The position numbers were made by a program, and so were the translations under genes. Shown in pieces: positions 46,965 through 57,851 of a stretch of 64,000 bases of DNA (within the stretch, counting starts at the first letter, position 1; each line of letters begins with the position of its first letter). Origin of the DNA: Hydractinia symbiolongicarpus (Eukaryota; Cnidaria; Hydrozoa; Anthoathecata; Hydractiniidae); contig NC_079887.1 of NCBI RefSeq assembly GCF_029227915.1, forward strand, positions 23,495,650 through 23,559,649. Reading direction: 5' to 3'. Under the pieces are notes generated by a model. That model was not told the origin of the DNA. It worked only from the letters and a program-made list of their open reading frames with translations, and made no database searches.

Positions 46965-48038
46965 TTACTGTATATACTCCTCCAGAATTGGCGGTTCTAA
47001 TTCGAAGAAGGACGATGTTTGTGAACCATATAGACAAGTGCGAACATTGGTCAGTAATGCACAAACAATGTACATTTTACCAACTGCACTAAGTTGCACT
47101 TTTAAATTCTTTTTAAAATCAAGAAAAGCAAAATAATTTAAAATTTCACCGAACACCCATTCTACGGCTACCCTAACTTTACTCATGCTCTTGTTGTAAT
47201 TTACTTTTTGTGGAGTTAAGTGTCCTCTAAATGGTGCTTGTAAATGACTTCGTAGTGGAAAGGCAGGGTCACCGTAGATACACAGTGGTTGTCCATAAAC
47301 TGTGTTGGAGTACTGTTGAAGGTCTCCCAGGAGATTTGAGGCTGCTAACATCCCGCTATCGTGCCTTTTTCCTTCCATTGGTCCAAATAAATTTGCTATA
47401 AGACCATTTGGGGCTACGACGGATTGAAATTTGAGTGCATGAACTCGTTTGTGTCCATTGTATAACGCACGTTGGTTTTCGCCAGGCCTACATACTGACC
47501 GGACTGTCCCATCCACAAATCCCCAACAATTTTGTAAGGCAGCACCTTTATCATGGACTACTTGAGCGTAGCGTTCTAATTCTGGCTGTGAGAGCCATGG
47601 CTGGTTAAAACTGCGTAACAGATGTCCATATTCTGAGTAGATAAAGTTTAGCATGCAATTGTTCATCATGCAAATTTCAGGAACTGGCCTTTTGAATCTA
47701 CTTATCATATCAGAGTATCTGCATGGGTATGCAAATCTTTTCAGTAGTGCACAAAAAGACTCGATTCCTTTGAAAACAGAACGATTGGAACAGGTAATAC
47801 GTTCTGGAATCTGAAAAACTTGGGCTAGCCTGTAGATGTCAGAACGATAAAAACGAAATTCTGATTTGCATTCCGCATCAGTCATCAAATCCAAGTCAAA
47901 TGTATTGTGTTTCCAATATGGAAAATCTAAATTTTTGCTAGTGTTAATATCGAAAAGTAAAGCAAATTCATCATCTTTAATCATATTCTGGTTATAGGCG
48001 ACCAGGAGCACATTCCTCGTGTCACGGAAGGTAGCCAT
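46965..48038 (-). CDS. PIF/Harbinger DDE transposase, intact frame
   Basis: 357 codons without interruption. Catalytic blocks of the DDE_Tnp_4 (HARBI1) superfamily are visible: CWGFVDGTVR (Asp), GPMEGKRHDSGML (Asp of HDS), YGDPAFPLRSHL and VRVAVEWVFGEI (Glu). The length is near the usual 350-400 for the family. It lies inside intact inverted repeats, so it is a transposon gene and not a domesticated HARBI1. Mobility would need an accessory protein from elsewhere. Confidence 0.9.
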   Translation of the reverse strand: MATFRDTRNVLLVAYNQNMIKDDEFALLFDINTSKNLDFPYWKHNTFDLDLMTDAECKSEFRFYRSDIYRLAQVFQIPERITCSNRSVFKGIESFCALLKRFAYPCRYSDMISRFKRPVPEICMMNNCMLNFIYSEYGHLLRSFNQPWLSQPELERYAQVVHDKGAALQNCWGFVDGTVRSVCRPGENQRALYNGHKRVHALKFQSVVAPNGLIANLFGPMEGKRHDSGMLAASNLLGDLQQYSNTVYGQPLCIYGDPAFPLRSHLQAPFRGHLTPQKVNYNKSMSKVRVAVEWVFGEILNYFAFLDFKKNLKVQLSAVGKMYIVCALLTNVRTCLYGSQTSSFFELEPPILEEYIQ

Positions 48039-48187
48039 ATTTGTTTACATGTTTTCCCGCCGTCCAAAGTTTACATTTTTGCTTAATACGGATTTCAAGA
48101 CGGGACCCCAAACGTACTCGATCCAATCCCTTTCCATGAAATCCCGTCCTGATTGCTGCACCGTCGTCTTTGCTTAAGGTCGCTAAT

Positions 48188-49869
48188 GTTGCTTGCAGAA
48201 CGTTAAAAAACTATTTTTTGAGTCATTGAGATAACGTTTTATTAATGTCGCAAGCAGAGTGGCGGTGTTGGTGCATTGTTTGTGCTAAAATCGGGGGAAA
48301 ATGAAAAACAGAAAACATGATTTTTTTGATTTACGAACTTTGTGACGCTTATTCGAAGACGTTTCGTGATAGATAATATGATGGGTTGAAGATAGGATGG
48401 TTTGAAGCTTTGCAAAATAAAATTCTTTGCCAATGGTTATTTTAAACTTCATTCTGCTTGTTTGCATGTAGTATTGTATTCTTCACGCTTAGCGCTATTT
48501 AAAATAGGCTTTTTTGGTATCAGATATCTCGGAGGTGTGTGGATTTAACCATCGCATTAAGGTTTGAATGGTGTAAGTTAAGTCGGCAGGAATATAGAAT
48601 AGCATAAATACATTATAGGGCCGTTAGAAATGTGCTGGACTTTTAGAAGATATTTTGTGCTCATATAAAAAACGGACCAGCTTACTTAAATCTTATTTGA
48701 TTTGACAGTAATCCCACCTAGAAGAGATGCGAATTCTTTCGTGTGAATACACTACTCTGGCATGAAATCATAGCGTCATGTAAACAACTCATGAAACAGA
48801 AAAAATGCGTTGAATTTTTTTGTAAGTTTTTAATTATTTTCTGCGGAAATGGAATTTAAAAGACAAGGATGTTTATTAATATTTTTTAGAATTTAGTAAT
48901 TCAACTAAATTATCTAAACAAAATAAATAATGCTTCCGTTGGCAGATTATTCATTAGCTAATTTAGGTTAGTTTCTTAGAGGCCATCACTCTGTTGTGGT
49001 CCGGAAGAGTTTTAGGTTATCTACATCAAGAAAATTTTCCGTTGAACGGAACGGACAAGAACAGAACAGAACTAAAAGTTTTCTGCTGGTAATTTCCACT
49101 TCATAACATTACTCATATTTCAATACAGAAAGTAAAAACACTTTGCGCAATTTTCACGAAATAAAGCAACCTGATTGGCTAACTAACTTTCTACCTGTCG
49201 TTTCGGCACAAAACGCGATAAAAAGTTGAACTTGATTCTACTTTCCCCGGAACGAAACGGCAAGGAAACTTTCCACTCACGTGGTGGAAACATTTTAACT
49301 ACGTATACTCAGAAGCTTTTCTTGTCAAGTCCGTTTCGTTTCGCCGAAAATATTCTAAAAGTGGAAAACAGTCTTTAGTTACTACTCAACCTCGAACTCA
49401 GGACCTACATCTGTTTGTTTTATATAAGGATTCGTCATTGAGATCAAGGTTGAATTATAATGTAAAACCATAGAACTGTCTACACAAAGAGTTTAACGAA
49501 TCCCGTATCGAAGGTCAAAGAAATGTATTGCTTCTTGATTTTATGAAATTATAAAAAAAAAATGCTTAGCCGTAAACACAGATATTGTTAACAAGTTAAA
49601 AAAGCATTATTTAGTCAGATTAGTTAAAAAAAATGTTGAATTAGAAAAATTGGCTATTTTATGAGAGATTGCTGATCGCACATATTCTTCTCGCTTGTTA
49701 GCACGAAGAATTAAAATTTACTTGAAAGAAGGTTACTACAATGTTTATAGGATCAATTTTAGCGGCGTTTTCGATCGCAAAACCGCCGGTTCTGGAATTT
49801 ACCTGTCGATAAAACTTTATCGCATTTGTTTCTTATAGCTTTAAGATTTCATTTTAGCTTAACCTAGCT
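48188..49869. other. spacer with possible MITE
   Basis: No gene. About 49000-49375 may be a MITE: AAGAAAATTTTCCGTTGAAC at left resembles the inverse of the right end (AGAATATTTTCGGCGAAACG). At about 48985 ACTCTGTTGTGGTCCGGAAG resembles sequence near 55420 and 28705, an undefined dispersed repeat. Confidence 0.35.
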
Positions 49870-49906
49870 TTCGCCGACAGACAGGCAACGGCTATTATTA
49901 TAGAGA
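49870..49906 (-). mobile_element. Helitron-like 5' end fragment
   Basis: The minus strand reads TCTCTATAATAATAGCCG followed by TGCCTGTCTGTC. It occupies the same place relative to flanking sequence as the copy at 59024, so it predates the duplication of the B2/B3 segments. Confidence 0.5.
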
Positions 49907-49953
49907 CTAGATTGGTAACCCGGAGTTGAACGCCAGTTTGAGCGCTTTATTAA

Positions 49954-50140
49954 ATGTAGCCTATGTTTCGCATCTGGATTGGTGGATTTTAGTACAGGTG
50001 CACGGTGTGTCTCAAACCCAATGAAACGATTACTGACCCTAACCCTAACCCTAACCCTAAATGTAGCCTATGTTTCGCATCTGGATTGGTGGACTTTAGT
50101 AAAGGTGCACGGTGTGTCTCAAACCCAATGAAACGATTAC
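49954..50140. repeat. 80-bp direct duplication flanking (CCCTAA)4
   Basis: ATGTAGCCTATGTTTCGCAT... runs 49954-50033 and again 50061-50140 with few differences. Between them lie four CCCTAA units (50037-50060). The mirror copy near 58.87-59.02 kb has a single, diverged version with no telomeric units. Confidence 0.85.
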
Positions 50141-51289
50141 AGCGTTAAACGTCAGGTTGAGCGCTCAAGTGTAAGGAAACCGTGCTGCATATCCAGAAAA
50201 AAACGCTTTAGTACTGGTATATGGTATACATAGCAATTCAAGTAAAATGTATTTTTCAGAAAAACAACATTCCTGCAACTTGACCTGAAATGGGCCTGTT
50301 GTTATCCTGTCTTAGCAAAAACATCGTTCAGCATTTCTTTACTCTTCAAAATAATTTCTTGTTATAGTTCTGAATGTAAATTTGCGACACCGAGACGAGG
50401 GTTTAGTTCAACTATATAGATATATTTTAACACATGAAGAACAAAAAACATTTGGTAGTTTGCTAGTTTGTTTATAGGCAGCTTTTTAGCTACAAAACAG
50501 GAATCTGTTTACTTGTACTTTTTGTCATTAGCGATAAAGATAGATAGCTAGCTTTAAACTTAAAATCCCACAAGGGTAAGCTTAGTTACAAATCAGCTTG
50601 GTACAGATTAATATTGAAGAAAAAAAGCACGTTGGTTAGGCCAGCTTATCATCACATCATTTACGTTTGTAGCCAAAATCTTACAGTTGGTTTATTTAAT
50701 ATTTATATATGGCTAAAAACTTGAAAAAAGGAAAAAAGGACCTCCAGACCTCCACACCACCATTTCTGATCAATTTCTTCGTCAGCGTAAGTTCTAATCG
50801 AACTTGGATTTGTTATTCATAAAATACGGAGTTTGTGATTGGCCTACTACGCACGAGCTGTTAAAATCGGTAGGAATATATCACATTTGATTTTTGTAGC
50901 TTGAAGATTTTCTGCGTGTTTAGAGCAACCCGCTTTTGACAGCAAAGAGACAATGAGTATTATAATTATTATAGATATTACATGTTTATTAACATTTTGT
51001 TGTAACACACTACCTGCTTTCCGTCGTATCAACATTTAACAGGAGTTAACAAGCTCTGGACACAAAGTTGATTCGATATCGAAAAACAATTTCTAATCTA
51101 CTTACTTATCATTTACTCACCTGAACAAGAGCACGCGACTTTTAATTATTTCAACATGTCACGTAAATGGGTTATTTCGAACATCTATCATTTATGTTTT
51201 AATTTTAAAACGTGACTAAATCGGGAGGCAGATTAAAAAAAACGGCGTACAATACACAAAATAGCTAGTCGCGTTCCATAAGAAATTCT
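50141..51289. other. spacer upstream of B2
   Basis: No supported gene. An ATG at 50709 opens a 26-codon frame ending at a GTAAGT; this is too little to call. The first part (to about 50180) matches the B3-side copy at about 58830, inverted. Confidence 0.35.
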
Positions 51290-51779
51290 ACGTGACGTAA
51301 CCATGCAACAAGCAACATGCAACGTACATGTTAAAGTTAGATGTGCTTAACTAACGTTGCCACGAGCACACATCTGTTGTGAGCAAACTGCCACCTGCAT
51401 CAGATCAGGTATACATAGCATTCACACATTACATCACATATGAACTAAGAAATTACAAAAGAAAATCATTAACGTTGTAAAAAGTTCATGAAGGTCAACT
51501 ATAAAAATGCATTGTGGAAAAATCTCCCGCTGATTTTTGACAAGATTACACTGCGTTATCGCAATAATAAATATGACGCGTGCTGCAGAATTATCTTGTG
51601 TTTATAGTACATGTTCTTTTTATAAAAATAGAAAAACAACAAACCTTTGTTTATAAAACAGCATCAAATACCTCTTTATTTTTCAATCCATGTGCAAAAT
51701 GTTGCATTGTTGTGGTATATATACATAGGGACAGCGCATGGACCAAACTCAGTCCATCTGCGATCATCACATAGACACT
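51290..51779 (+). promoter_or_regulatory. conserved upstream region of B2
   Basis: The TATA-like TATATATACATAGGG lies at about 51716-51730. AAAATCTCCCGCTGATTTTT and GATTACACTGCGTTATCG lie about 230 bp further upstream. CGTAACCATGCAACAAGC (about 51296) matches the B3 upstream region at about 58310, inverted. Confidence 0.65.
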
Positions 51780-52118
51780 ATGGTTCATTTAAAACACTTA
51801 ATTCTCCTGGCCGTCTGTTTCTTCGTGCTTTTTAAAGTATCAACCTCCAGACCAACAAAGCATCAAATTAAATCGTCAAGAAATTTGCGTTTAATTGCTA
51901 AAAAGTTAATGAAGTCAATCGAAATTTCCGAAGCGTATCTGAAGAATGATAAAGATATAAATCTAGTGCAAACTGCAGAACGGAAAAATATGAAGAAGCA
52001 GAAACGAAGGAAAGCTTTAACAGGCTGTAACGTGAAATGTCAACTCCGTTTAGAATTGAGGAAGCAACTGGCCGAAACAACAAAGAGACCTTCTTGGCAT
52101 GATATAGACTTACGTTGA
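51780..52118 (+). CDS. B2: secreted peptide precursor, B branch
   Basis: 112 codons, intronless. Signal peptide MVHLKHLILLAVCFFVLFKV, then SRPTKHQIKSSRNLRLIAKK, a spacer with KKQKRRK, and GCNVKCQLRLELRKQL, TTKRPSWHDIDLR. Here D-E in the CxxxC loop is replaced by N-V. The start at 51780 is preferred over 51738 because MxHLKHL is conserved in the B copies and the signal peptide begins there. It is most similar to B3 in spacer length and in PSWHDIDLR. A3 follows downstream on the same strand. A polyadenylation signal AATAAA lies at about 52177. Confidence 0.82.
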   Translation: MVHLKHLILLAVCFFVLFKVSTSRPTKHQIKSSRNLRLIAKKLMKSIEISEAYLKNDKDINLVQTAERKNMKKQKRRKALTGCNVKCQLRLELRKQLAETTKRPSWHDIDLR

Positions 52119-52310
52119 GAACTATTTTCAAGATATAACTACATATACGCATTATAATAAAAATATACGCAAGATAATAAAGTTATTTAAAACACAAAAG
52201 AGACAATATTTTTAAGCATTTTGTTACCATATTTTATTTTATTTTAGAAATAATTTCTTTAAATGCATTGCATAACTGCAACCTCTCGTATTTATTTTTA
52301 TCATCAAATT

Positions 52311-52350
52311 ATATACCCGAATCAATATGAGAATATTGATTCGGGTATAT
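52311..52350. repeat. perfect 18-bp-arm hairpin
   Basis: ATATACCCGAATCAATAT, loop GAGA, then the exact reverse complement. It lies in the 3' flank shared by B2 and B4, but B4 (about 61574-61600) has only the first half. Confidence 0.9.
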
Positions 52351-54690
52351 GCAATGTATATGTAATGTATATTAGCGGGTATTTAGCCTTCTTTTTTGAA
52401 AGTATATAAAACACAACACACCAACTTTAATTTTACTAAACCCCTCTAGATCCCTTCTCGGCGAGGAAGTGAACTACATTACCTTCTCGGACATTTAATT
52501 TTTGGAAAAAATTTTATCTGAAATTACTTCAATATTCAATTGTTCGAATATCTTGAACCTAGTTCCCATGTTTTGTTCTTTCGATCTTTTAATTCCCATT
52601 GGTGTAAAAAATTTTTTAGCCACGTGGTTATACAAACATACGTACCTTAAAAACAGAAACAGAAACTCATAGGAGAGATAGAACCATTCGCGATAAGTCT
52701 AGGTAATTAAGATTTTGGATCGTATCCGAATTCTTATCCGATTTTCCTCCTTTTTCTTTTTTTCTTCGTCCGGCAATTTGATCAAAACACCATCGATGCC
52801 GTTTCCGTTGTTGGGGCAACGTCTTGTAATGACGTATAATGCAACCAATCAGGTTCGAGTATTTTTTGTGACTGAAAGGACCACCAATCAGGTTCAGGCC
52901 AGTTTGCTTTGGGTTGAAGAATAATCCCGGGGGTTGTACCCAAAATATATCTCAATTTTTAACACATTATAGTTCACACAAAATTATTTAAAACTTATAA
53001 AAGTATTAAATAAGGTTACATTTACGGTAAAAAAGCTCTTTTATTCATACAGGACGCTAGTAGTTTGTATTGCTACTTCCTTTATTCTCCTCAGGTGTTA
53101 GTTACCCCCTTGTCATAAAAGCAGAATATACTGAAGTAAACATAAAATTTGTTTTCATAATGGCGTTTTCAACGAGAAAACTACGGGCATTTCTGTCAGG
53201 TAATGTCCTGATCTGATAAGCTTTTCTGAGTAAAATCGTCACATGAGTGATATCCAGCTAGCTTCTTTATTTCCACTCACAAGCTAAGCCGAGCTAACAA
53301 GCAGCTTTTTAGAGGAAGATGTTTTCCAGGAGATATATTTATCTTCCATCTTTCTCTAGCAATCCACCATGTAACTTTTTGTTGAGTATCATTTGACGTT
53401 GTAAAAATGTTGTAAAACATGTGGATGTACTTCGAAAGTGGCAAAATTAAGGACTTCAATAGTGAAGCTGATATGATACTAAAATGGAATTGTATGCAAC
53501 CACTTGCATGTTAGATAAGAAGAACTTTACTGGAATTTTGCAGTTATTATGGCAGTTTCATGGAACCCTGAACATTGAAGAAATATCTACCGTATTCCGT
53601 TTGCTGTAAGGTGGAACATTAATTAATACTCATATCCGAAAGTTATTTAAATTGTTTTTTGAGATATGGCGTACATGTCGAATACAGCAATTTGCAGTTA
53701 ATCTTTAAATTACATCTCGTGCGCTTTTTATCGAATATGAAGTGCTATTTGGAATAAAGTACAACACACGTCTTTGTTCTTCAATCATAATTTAATACCA
53801 TTGTTGAATTCATCCAATAGTTCCACATGCATATTCCAATACGATGGCAATGCAATAGCTATGGAAATAGCTTCATTGAAACTGAACAAGCAGTCAAAGT
53901 TTTACTGTTAAATTCGGACAAGCTTTAGTTTCATACACCAGTATGTACACAAAATGGTGTTGACAACCGTCGATCTCGTATATTGGAATTTGTTCCGTCA
54001 TGTTGCAGCAAAGAAGTGCGTTCTTAGATCATTGTTGTGAACACTGATTTACCTGGCTGTACGCTGTCGTATCGTCGATGTAACTTGCAAAAAATGAACT
54101 AAAAATGCACAGCCACTACATACTCTCAGTAAATGTTTAATCGATACTGAATGGATTAACAATCAACTACTGAATGTTTTGCGTTTCAAATGTGTCAGCT
54201 AAAGCCTACATTGTCATCCCGATGGCAAATTTCACCCTTTTAGTATTTTCCCTCTATATACGCGGAAATTGAAAAAAGGTTTGTTAAATATATTTTGTAC
54301 CCTCAGCATGATATAATGTTCTGAAGTTCTCATTTCATATATATATGTATGAATATATAGTGAAGGTGTAATTTAGGACAGGCTAAGACCTCACGCACTT
54401 ATTGGCCATATTCAAGAACATTTTTGACTTTAACGTAAAAAATGTACAGAAGGTTCGATGGAAGTGGACGAACGCAAGCTACGAATCCGAAATCTTTAAG
54501 CCTGCAAGGGCTTTTTTTTATCATTAATTAATCTCTACCATTTACATGTATGAAAAAAATTTTCTAGCAAAATCCAATGTAAAATATTTAGGCATTTTGG
54601 TAAAAATTTTGTAGAGATGTAAAGTTCATAACGCGCTTTATAAAGCAAGCACGTAGCATTAACTCCGTCTTTTCGGAGCAAAATTTGTTT
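52351..54690. other. spacer between B2 and A3, nothing recognised
   Basis: About 2.3 kb with no gene or defined repeat. The corresponding interval between A4psi and B3 is only about 0.65 kb, so this interval was enlarged or the other shortened. Confidence 0.4.
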
Positions 54691-54918
54691 GATAGACTAG
54701 CCTCGTTGTCTGCATGACAGATGCAGGCAGACAGTTTACATTTTAACATACCGAATGTTACAAATTTGTTATTTACAAGCACGCATAGAAATCCATTTAA
54801 GAAACAACACTGAAGTAAAGAAGTTTTTTCAAGTTGTGGTTACTGAAACACGATTGTATCCACTGCTCTATCCTTAGTTACATACACTTTCTTAGTGCGT
54901 GCAGATTCCTTCTTTTTG

Positions 54919-55182
54919 ATGAACGATATGCATTTGAGAACGATCATTTTATGCTTGTTAATGTGCCATTTTGTTGGCAGCAAGCTTCCCGAAAGATGGC
55001 TTCAAAAAATTTCAACACCTTCAACGACGATAGCCCATGAATTTGAATCTGATCACGCAACCGCAACAGATCATACAGAACCAGCAGCTAACAAAGCCAA
55101 GATGGTTCACTGTGACGAACATTGTAAACTTCGACAGAAAATTGCTATAGAATTTAAGACATCTGCACCACTACCTTCATGA
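54919..55182 (+). CDS. A3: A-branch peptide gene with premature stop at the conserved Trp
   Basis: 87 codons to the stop. It has the MNDMHLRT signal peptide and KMVHCDEHCKLRQKIAIEF, but the Trp codon of the P-x-W-H motif reads TGA (55180-55182); the following bases would still encode HYATLDF. The product therefore keeps the CxxxC loop but loses WH and the basic tail. The TATA box of A1/A2 is replaced by GTTATTTACAAG. It may be a pseudogene or a shortened peptide; I favour decay. Confidence 0.6.
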   Translation: MNDMHLRTIILCLLMCHFVGSKLPERWLQKISTPSTTIAHEFESDHATATDHTEPAANKAKMVHCDEHCKLRQKIAIEFKTSAPLPS

Positions 55183-55995
55183 CATTACGCAACATTGGAT
55201 TTTACATTTACTTAAATTTACTTTCATTTTTATGTAAAGATATTCTTAGTTTTTTCATTATTCATTGGATGACAATAAAACCCTTTTACTGAAAAATTTG
55301 TATCCTATAAAAACAGTAAAATAATTCAAGCCCAGAAGCTTTGGAAAGCAGAAATTTTGCCGAATTTTACTAATTTTGCCCCAATTCGCAAAAACGTTTT
55401 CCCACCAAAAGAATATTACTCTGTTATGGTCCGAATGTAGCATAGTGATCACTCAGAAGTTACTACTGAGGTCAGAGTTCAAATGGATCCCGCATCGAAG
55501 GTCAAACAAAAGGTGAATCATTTCTTACTGTTCCGGAAATAAAACACATCTAGCTCCCCACCCATGCATATTATTGTTAACAAATTTATTGTTTAATTTT
55601 ATTTAATTATAGATTATCCTATAATTATGTTTATTAATTTTTCATTATAAAAGACTTCCTGTTCTTTGGGACTTTGTCCAAAGCCTGTTTTCCAATGGAT
55701 CAAAAGTACACGAACGTCAACAAACATTTGGAAGCTCAGTTTTAACTCATCTATTCCATTTTTGCCGTAATTCAAGATGCAATGTTGAATGGTAAAAAAA
55801 CATTCCAAGACACTGTGAAATTGGTTAAATTCAGACAAATATCTGTTGACGGAATATACTTCGTAGAGTTACGTAAAAGTATTTTGATTACGTCATATAA
55901 TCCCCGTCCATAGATGGAAATATTTTTTTAGAGAAATTTGTATAGCAGTTTCTTGTGTCATATAAAGCTTGACAATAGACGGTGACGTGTTAATA
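55183..55995. other. 3' flank of A3 near the mirror axis
   Basis: TTCTGAGTGATCA and GGATCCATTTGAA blocks (in inverted orientation, about 55440-55490) match sequence at about 28645-28690 in the other palindrome. The A-gene downstream region is therefore part of the duplicated unit. No gene. Confidence 0.45.
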
Positions 55996-56154
55996 TCTAT
56001 ATTATAATACCCGTATGCGTCTGTCCATCCGTCCGTCCATCCGTCTGTGTGTCACGCAAAATGGTAGCTTAGCTGCGCAGGTAGCGAGACGCACGCAATG
56101 CGGCATATAAAAGGACGGGCGAATTCGTGGATTTTTCCACGGGCTAACGACTAG
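55996..56154 (+). mobile_element. Helitron-like non-autonomous repeat, 159 bp, intact ends
   Basis: It starts TCTATATTATAATACCCG after A and ends with the hairpin GTGGATTTTTCCAC plus GGGCTAACGACTAG before T, which fits Helitron insertion between A and T. A short GTCC/GTCT tract follows the 5' end. This is the best-preserved copy. Confidence 0.75.
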
Positions 56155-56699
56155 TACAAATAAAATTTTCGTTAGTATATTTTCTTAGACATGAGCAACT
56201 TTGTATAAGGGGTCTTATTTGTGTACTCTTTTCGCAGCTGCAAAGTTTACATTTGCTGATTCGTGTACAGCTTTCAGAAATATTTCAACAAAGATTTTTT
56301 GCTTTAATCTATGCAAGTACAACATACACAATACTCAATACACTATACTGTTGCAGCGCGGTATCACTGTATGTGCGCGGACATTTAATTATTCCTGTCC
56401 AGCTTCGTTTCCAGTACCTGATGTCTACTTTTATGCCAACACGACGAGGCCATCGCAATCTTCTTAGGGATATTTGGTAACATCTTAAACAGTATTTTTC
56501 GCATGTGCTACTTTTTTATGACTTACAAAATTTGCAGTGTACTTCAAGTTCAGAAACTATCGATGAATTGTAGAAAGTTAAATTCGTGGATTATTTCATC
56601 GTTTTTTTTCATAAAAAAGGCATTTTTTTTAATAAAAAAGGTCTTATTGTCATTCAAAGAATACAGAAAAACTTAGAACTATGTATCCAAAAAAGTTTT
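56155..56699. other. spacer near the mirror axis
   Basis: No gene. The right part (about 56530-56560, TGCAGTGTACTTCAAGTTCAG) resembles the A2 3' flank (about 30750). Confidence 0.35.
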
Positions 56700-56870
56700 T
56701 AGTCTCGCTGTTTGTTTCTTATTTTCCAAATCAACGTTGCGTAATGTCACATTGAACATTCTCGGCTTTGTTAGCGTTAGCTGCTGTTTTGTTTTGAGAT
56801 TCAACTACATGGGCTGTCGTCGTTGAAGGTGTTAGAGTTTTTGTAAGTCAATGGGTACTTGCTTTTTTAC
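56700..56870 (-). pseudogene. A4psi: A-branch peptide gene with two deletions
   Basis: The minus strand shows the A spacer (TPSTTTAHVVES) and a junction where the sequence for the CxxxC loop and PxWH is deleted (GTGAC joined to ATTACGCAAC). Upstream, the signal peptide and core promoter are also missing: sequence jumps from the start of the mature region to the far promoter (about 56870-56970). It cannot make a peptide. Confidence 0.8.
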
Positions 56871-57179
56871 AGACTGCAAATGTTTCTTTAATTTTTGGAA
56901 ACATTCAATACGTTGGAATGTCAACTGTCCATTTGCATCTGTCTTACATACAACCAGTCTAGTTTGCATAGTAAAGATTAAATCGATAGTAAATATTACC
57001 CAGACATATCGTGAATGTGTTACATCTCTTCTACTAGTATCAGTTCCTGTTTTTTAGAGTAGATATGTTTGTATAACATAATAGATACTAAAAATGAGAA
57101 AAAATAGATCAAAAAGGGGAAACATGATAACCAGTCCCAAGAAGATAGGAAAAATGGAAAAACAGACTAATTAAATATT

Positions 57180-57512
57180 GGAGCAGTTTCAGGCAGAATT
57201 TTTCTCTACAAATTAAACGTCGAGTTTTTCACAAGCTAACGTAGTTCATTTCTTCGACAAAAAGTGGTTTTGAAAGTCTTTCCTATGCCTAAGATTTAAA
57301 TTGTTAACAATAAAATTGATATGTTATATTCTTTCATAACTAAGGCTGAAAACCGTTAGTATAACTATATATACAATGCATTTTCAAACATTATCGCAAT
57401 AAAAATTTAAAAATAATAACCATAAAAAAACTTGTCAACATATTATCTTTTGTGTTATAACTGGCTTTATAATTATGCCTATTTCTTGTTAGTTATATAC
57501 TGCCAATGGCTT
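57180..57512 (-). repeat. 3' flank of B3, part of the duplicated B module
   Basis: It matches the B1 3' flank (44.4-44.78 kb) and the B5psi flank (31.74-31.9 kb). A TTTATAATTATG stretch holds the likely polyadenylation region. Confidence 0.55.
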
Positions 57513-57851
57513 TTAACGTAAGTCTATATCATGCCAAGAAGGTCGCTTTGTTGTTTCGGCCAGTTGATTCCTTAATTCTAAACGGAGTTGGCATTTCTCG
57601 TCACAGCCTATCGAGACTTTTCTTCGTACCTCCTCCTCCGTATTTTTTGTTTCTTCATTTCGCCATACAGATGTGTCTTTTTCATTCCTGAGAGAATCTT
57701 CCGAAGTTTGAATTGACTTCAATAACTTTTCAGTTATTAAACGCAAGTTTTTAGACGATGATATCCGATGCTTTGTTGGTCTGGTTGTTGACATTTTTAA
57801 AAGCACGGAAAAACAGACGGCCACGAGAATTAAATGTTTTAAATGAGACAT
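57513..57851 (-). CDS. B3: secreted peptide precursor, B branch
   Basis: 112 codons, intronless. Signal peptide MSHLKHLILVAVCFSVLLKM, then TRPTKHRISSSKNLRLI, a spacer with EVRRK, and GCDEKCQLRLELRNQL, TTKRPSWHDIDLR. An upstream in-frame ATG (57935) lies in the promoter region and is not used, judged by the conserved MxHLKHL start. It is the mirror partner of B2, with A4psi downstream on the same strand. Confidence 0.82.
   Translation of the reverse strand: MSHLKHLILVAVCFSVLLKMSTTRPTKHRISSSKNLRLITEKLLKSIQTSEDSLRNEKDTSVWRNEETKNTEEEVRRKVSIGCDEKCQLRLELRNQLAETTKRPSWHDIDLR

Larger units (their letters stand above)
45611..48184. mobile_element. complete PIF/Harbinger-type element, 2574 bp
   Basis: Perfect inverted ends AGCGACCTTAAGCAAAGACG (45611 on) and the mirror CGTCTTTGCTTAAGGTCGCT (to 48184). 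They are flanked by AAT on both sides (45608-45610, 48185-48187). The element carries two divergent genes: an accessory Myb-like/coiled-coil gene (+) and a DDE transposase (-). It sits at the edge of the homology shared between the B1 and B4 upstream regions. Confidence 0.85.

Noticed and set aside
50709-50790. Candidate first exon MAKNLKKGKKDLQ followed by GTAAGT
   Set aside because: Too short, no downstream exon or similarity found.
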